Shown here in pieces: positions 33,407 through 36,052 of a stretch of 36,052 nt of DNA. Made by a program: the position numbers and the translations under genes. The stretch is taken from NCBI GenBank assembly GCA_026126215.1, contig JAHCJQ010000025.1, positions 1 to 36,052 of the forward strand, given 5' to 3'. The notes beneath the pieces were generated by a model that was not told the origin of the DNA, did no database searches, and saw only the letters and a program-made list of their open reading frames with translations. The stretch is from Alphaproteobacteria bacterium (GTDB taxonomy: Bacteria; Pseudomonadota; Alphaproteobacteria; Ferrovibrionales; Ferrovibrionaceae). Positions within the stretch are counted from its first letter, which is position 1. The number at the start of each line of letters is the position of its first letter.

Positions 33407-35712
33407 ACGACATGCCGAAAGGCGGCGTCCGCCAGGCGTTACGGCACGACAGCGCGGTCAAGCACGTGACCGGCGAGGCGCAGTATATCGACGACATGCC
33501 GGAGCTGCCTGGAACGCTCCATGCATGGCTCGCCACCAGCACGAAGGCCCATGCAAGGATCCTCCGCATGGACCTGTCGGCGGCGCTCGCCCTGCCCGGC
33601 GTCGCGGCCATCGTCACCGCGCGCGACATACCGGGCCGCAACGATATCGCGCCCATCCTCAAGGGCGAACCGGTGCTGGCGGATGGCGTGGTGGAGCATG
33701 TCGGCCATCCCTTCGCCGCCGTGGCAGCCGAGACCATGGAGACCGCCCGCCGCGCCGCGTCGCTGATCGAGGTGGAATATGAGGAACTGCCGCCGATCCT
33801 TTCCATCGAACAGGCAATCGCCGAACAGGCCTTTGTCTCCCGTGTCCTCACCATGCAACGCGGCGACTGGCGGGAAGGGCTGCGGCAGGCGCGGCACCGC
33901 CGCACCGGGCAGCTCGAGATCGGCGGACAGGATCATTTCTACCTCGAATCCCAGGTCGCGCTCGCCATTCCCCAGGAGGATGGCGACATGCTGGTCCATT
34001 CCTCGACCCAGCATCCGACCGAGGTCCAGCATGGCGTCGCCACCCTGCTCGGGCTCGCGAACAATGCCGTGACCGTGGAATGCCGCCGCATGGGCGGCGG
34101 CTTCGGCGGCAAGGAAAGCCAGGCCACGATCATCGCCGGCATCGCCGCCCTGCTCGCACGCCGCAGCAGCCGGCCGGTCAAGCTCCGCCTCGTGCGTGAC
34201 GACGACATGATCGTCACCGGCAAGCGCCACGACTTCCTGATCCGCTACGAAGTTGGTTTCGACGACGAGGGCCGAATCGAAGCCATCGACATGGAGCTGG
34301 CGGCGCGCTGCGGCAACGTGGCCGACCTCTCGCCCGCCGTGCTGACCCGCGCGCTCTGCCACATGGACAATTGCTATTTTCTCCCCGCGGTGCGCGCGCG
34401 CGGCCTGCCATGCCGGACCAACACGGTCTCGAACACCGCCTTCCGGGGCTTCGGCGGACCGCAAGGCATGCTGGCCATCGAAGCTGTCATCGGGACCATC
34501 GCCCATGCCCTTGGCCGGCCGGCCGATCAGGTACGCGCCGCAAATTACTACGGCGGCGCGGGGCGCGACGTGACACCCTACGGACAGCGCATCCGGGACA
34601 ATCTGATCCCGCGCATCACGCGCGAGATTGCCGCACAGGCGGACTACGAGCGGCGGCGGCGCGAGATCGACGCCTTCAATGCCACGAGCCCGGTGATCAG
34701 GAAGGGCCTGGCCCTGTTCCCGCTCAAGTTCGGCATCTCCTTCAACCTGCCGACGCTGAACCAGGCCGGCGCGCTGGTCCATGTCTATACCGATGGCAGC
34801 GTGCATCTGAATCATGGCGGGACGGAGATGGGCCAGGGTCTCTTTACCAAGGTGGCCCAGGTGGTGGCGGAAGTCTTCCGCATCGATATCGACCATATCA
34901 AGGTGTCCGCCGCCTCGACGGCGAAGGTGCCAAATACCTCGGCGACGGCCGCCTCCTCCGGATCGGACCTCAACGGCATGGCGGCGATGCAGGCGGCGCA
35001 GACGATCAAGAACCGGATGATCTCCTTCGCCGCCGAACATTTCGGCGTGTTGCCCGAGCAGGTGGAGTTCGCGGCGAACCGGATAATCGTCGGCAACCGT
35101 ACGCTCGCCTTCGGCGAGCTCGCGCATCTCGCCTGGGCCAACCGCATCTCCCTGTCCGCCACCGGCTTCTACCGCACGCCGGAGATCCATTTCGACCTGG
35201 AGCGCATGCAGGGCGAGCCCTTCTACTATTTCACCTATGGCGCCTGCGTGGCCGAGGCCGCCATCGACACCCTGACCGGCGAGAGCCGCATCCTGCGCGC
35301 CGATATCCTGCAGGATTGCGGCAGCTCCCTGAACCCCGCCATCGACATGGGCCAGATCGAGGGTGGCTTCGTCCAGGGCATGGGCTGGCTCACCTGCGAG
35401 GAACTGGTCTGGGACGCCACCGGCGCGCTCAGGACCCATGCCCCCTCGACCTACAAGATCCCGGTCAGCCGTGACCTGCCGCCCGTCTTCAATGTCCGCA
35501 TTCTCGAGGACGCACCGAACCGGGCGGCGACCGTCTTCCGCTCGAAGGGCATCGGCGAGCCGCCGCTGATGCTGGCCATCGCCACCTGGCTCGCGATTCG
35601 CGATGCGGTGGCCTCGGTCGGCGGCCACCGGCATGCGCCGCCGCTCGACGCGCCGGCGACGCCCGAACGCATCCTGATGGCGGTAGAGGCATTGAGAAAA
35701 GGCGCCGGCTGA
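33403..35712 (+). CDS. xdhB: xanthine dehydrogenase-type molybdopterin subunit
   Basis: This is a 769-aa molybdopterin-binding catalytic subunit close to Rhodobacter XdhB in length. Purine-hydroxylase residues are conserved: Glu238 in GGGFGGKES, Arg348 in TAFRGFGGPQG (the xanthine-orienting Arg) and the base catalyst Glu719 in GIGEPPLMLA. The Gln-Asp-His-Phe-Tyr-Leu-Glu loop near 176-182 matches the molybdenum-site glutamine region. This supports true xanthine/hypoxanthine oxidation rather than CO or nicotine-type substrates. It overlaps xdhA by 4 bp. The maturation factor XdhC, often the third gene of this operon, is not downstream within the window. Confidence 0.95.
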   Translation: MNDMPKGGVRQALRHDSAVKHVTGEAQYIDDMPELPGTLHAWLATSTKAHARILRMDLSAALALPGVAAIVTARDIPGRNDIAPILKGEPVLADGVVEHVGHPFAAVAAETMETARRAASLIEVEYEELPPILSIEQAIAEQAFVSRVLTMQRGDWREGLRQARHRRTGQLEIGGQDHFYLESQVALAIPQEDGDMLVHSSTQHPTEVQHGVATLLGLANNAVTVECRRMGGGFGGKESQATIIAGIAALLARRSSRPVKLRLVRDDDMIVTGKRHDFLIRYEVGFDDEGRIEAIDMELAARCGNVADLSPAVLTRALCHMDNCYFLPAVRARGLPCRTNTVSNTAFRGFGGPQGMLAIEAVIGTIAHALGRPADQVRAANYYGGAGRDVTPYGQRIRDNLIPRITREIAAQADYERRRREIDAFNATSPVIRKGLALFPLKFGISFNLPTLNQAGALVHVYTDGSVHLNHGGTEMGQGLFTKVAQVVAEVFRIDIDHIKVSAASTAKVPNTSATAASSGSDLNGMAAMQAAQTIKNRMISFAAEHFGVLPEQVEFAANRIIVGNRTLAFGELAHLAWANRISLSATGFYRTPEIHFDLERMQGEPFYYFTYGACVAEAAIDTLTGESRILRADILQDCGSSLNPAIDMGQIEGGFVQGMGWLTCEELVWDATGALRTHAPSTYKIPVSRDLPPVFNVRILEDAPNRAATVFRSKGIGEPPLMLAIATWLAIRDAVASVGGHRHAPPLDAPATPERILMAVEALRKGAG

Positions 35713-35794
35713 CCGGGCCCGAAGGCTTGCTGCCCCGGATCGCCGCCGCTATCTTCGCCGCTCCTGCAAAGTCTCGGAACAGGGTGGAAGCCGC

Positions 35795-36052
35795 ATGGGC
35801 AGCGAACAGAAGATGCGGACCGGGGGCCAGATCCTGGTGGACCAGCTGAAGATCCACGGCGTGGACACGGCATTCGGCGTCCCCGGCGAAAGCTATCTCG
35901 CGGTGCTCGACGCCCTGCACGATGCGCGCAACGTCATCCGCTTCGTCATCTGCCGGCAGGAAGCGGGCGCCGCCAACATGGCGGAGGCGCATGGCAAGCT
36001 CACAGGGCAGCCCGGCATCTGTTTCGTCACCCGCGGCCCAGGCGCCTGCCAC
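35795..36052 (+). CDS. thiamine diphosphate-dependent enzyme, N-terminal part (runs off window)
   Basis: The frame starts at ATG 35795 (GGTGGAAG site upstream) and is open to the right edge, 86 codons seen. The fragment is the start of the Pyr domain of the acetolactate synthase / benzoylformate decarboxylase / oxalyl-CoA decarboxylase family. It has the opening GVDTAFGVPGESYL and the ThDP-activating Glu56 in RQEAGAANMAEA, then CFVTRGPGA. The substrate cannot be told from this much. It lies 82 bp after xdhB on the same strand. Confidence 0.9.
   Translation, partial: MGSEQKMRTGGQILVDQLKIHGVDTAFGVPGESYLAVLDALHDARNVIRFVICRQEAGAANMAEAHGKLTGQPGICFVTRGPGACH

Noticed and set aside
33439..35634. 731-aa minus-strand frame over xdhB
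   Set aside because: Antisense shadow; xdhB carries all catalytic residues in the plus frame.

Overview
The window is GC-rich, almost fully coding chromosomal DNA of an alphaproteobacterium, probably a Rhodospirillales-like heterotroph. This rests on the TRAP transporters of two families, the alphaproteobacterial style of typA and xdhAB, a TipN-like polar coiled-coil protein, and the dense antisense open frames typical of high GC. No rRNA, tRNA, CRISPR array, phage gene or transposase gene is visible. The taxonomic guess is inference.

Layout. (1) 1-2806, minus strand: a TAXI-type TRAP transporter, a receptor gene followed by a fused permease that runs off the left edge. (2) 3132-7801, plus strand: the translational GTPase typA, which probably uses a TTG start, then an acyl-CoA carboxylase carboxyltransferase, a minimal 73-aa biotin carrier protein and a quinone-oxidoreductase-like enzyme. 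(3) 7814-16780, minus strand: a five-gene run in the order acyl-CoA synthetase, alpha-methylacyl-CoA racemase, SDR dehydrogenase, hybrid histidine kinase, and a 1045-aa membrane-anchored coiled-coil protein with the topology of the polarity factor TipN. (4) 16908-17956: a DUF938 methyltransferase and a rhodanese-domain protein, convergent and overlapping.

(5) 18090-28175: a sugar-acid catabolic island. It holds two SDR dehydrogenases (one resembling DHRS6 / 2-keto-3-deoxy-L-fuconate dehydrogenase), a fumarylacetoacetate-hydrolase-fold enzyme, a UxaA-type dehydratase, an LDH2/MDH2-type oxidoreductase, an IlvD/Edd pentonate-type dehydratase and a DctPQM TRAP transporter. The likely logic is uptake of an aldonic or deoxy-aldonic acid, dehydration to a 2-keto-3-deoxy acid, oxidation at C4, and hydrolysis to pyruvate plus a 2-hydroxy acid, without an aldolase. 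(6) 28207-36052: a VOC-fold protein, an NMT1/SsuA-type ABC transporter (minus strand) divergent from xdhAB (plus strand), and the start of a thiamine-diphosphate enzyme at the right edge.

The most unusual non-coding feature is a roughly 216-bp palindromic element at 18839-19056, between two convergent genes. It has 22-bp perfect terminal inverted repeats flanked on both sides by CTAG, and two internal hairpins. The duplicated CTAG restores the TAG stop codon of each neighbouring gene, and removing the element in silico joins the two genes through one shared CTAG. It looks like a non-autonomous MITE-type insertion. A second regulatory-looking signal is an exact 14-bp match between the divergent promoter region of the sugar-acid cluster (20701-20714) and that of the ABC/xdh cluster (31761-31774), where it forms part of a TGGCA-N7-TGCCA palindrome. 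Stem-loops also separate receptor from permease genes in both TRAP operons; the one at 26289-26328 is strong.
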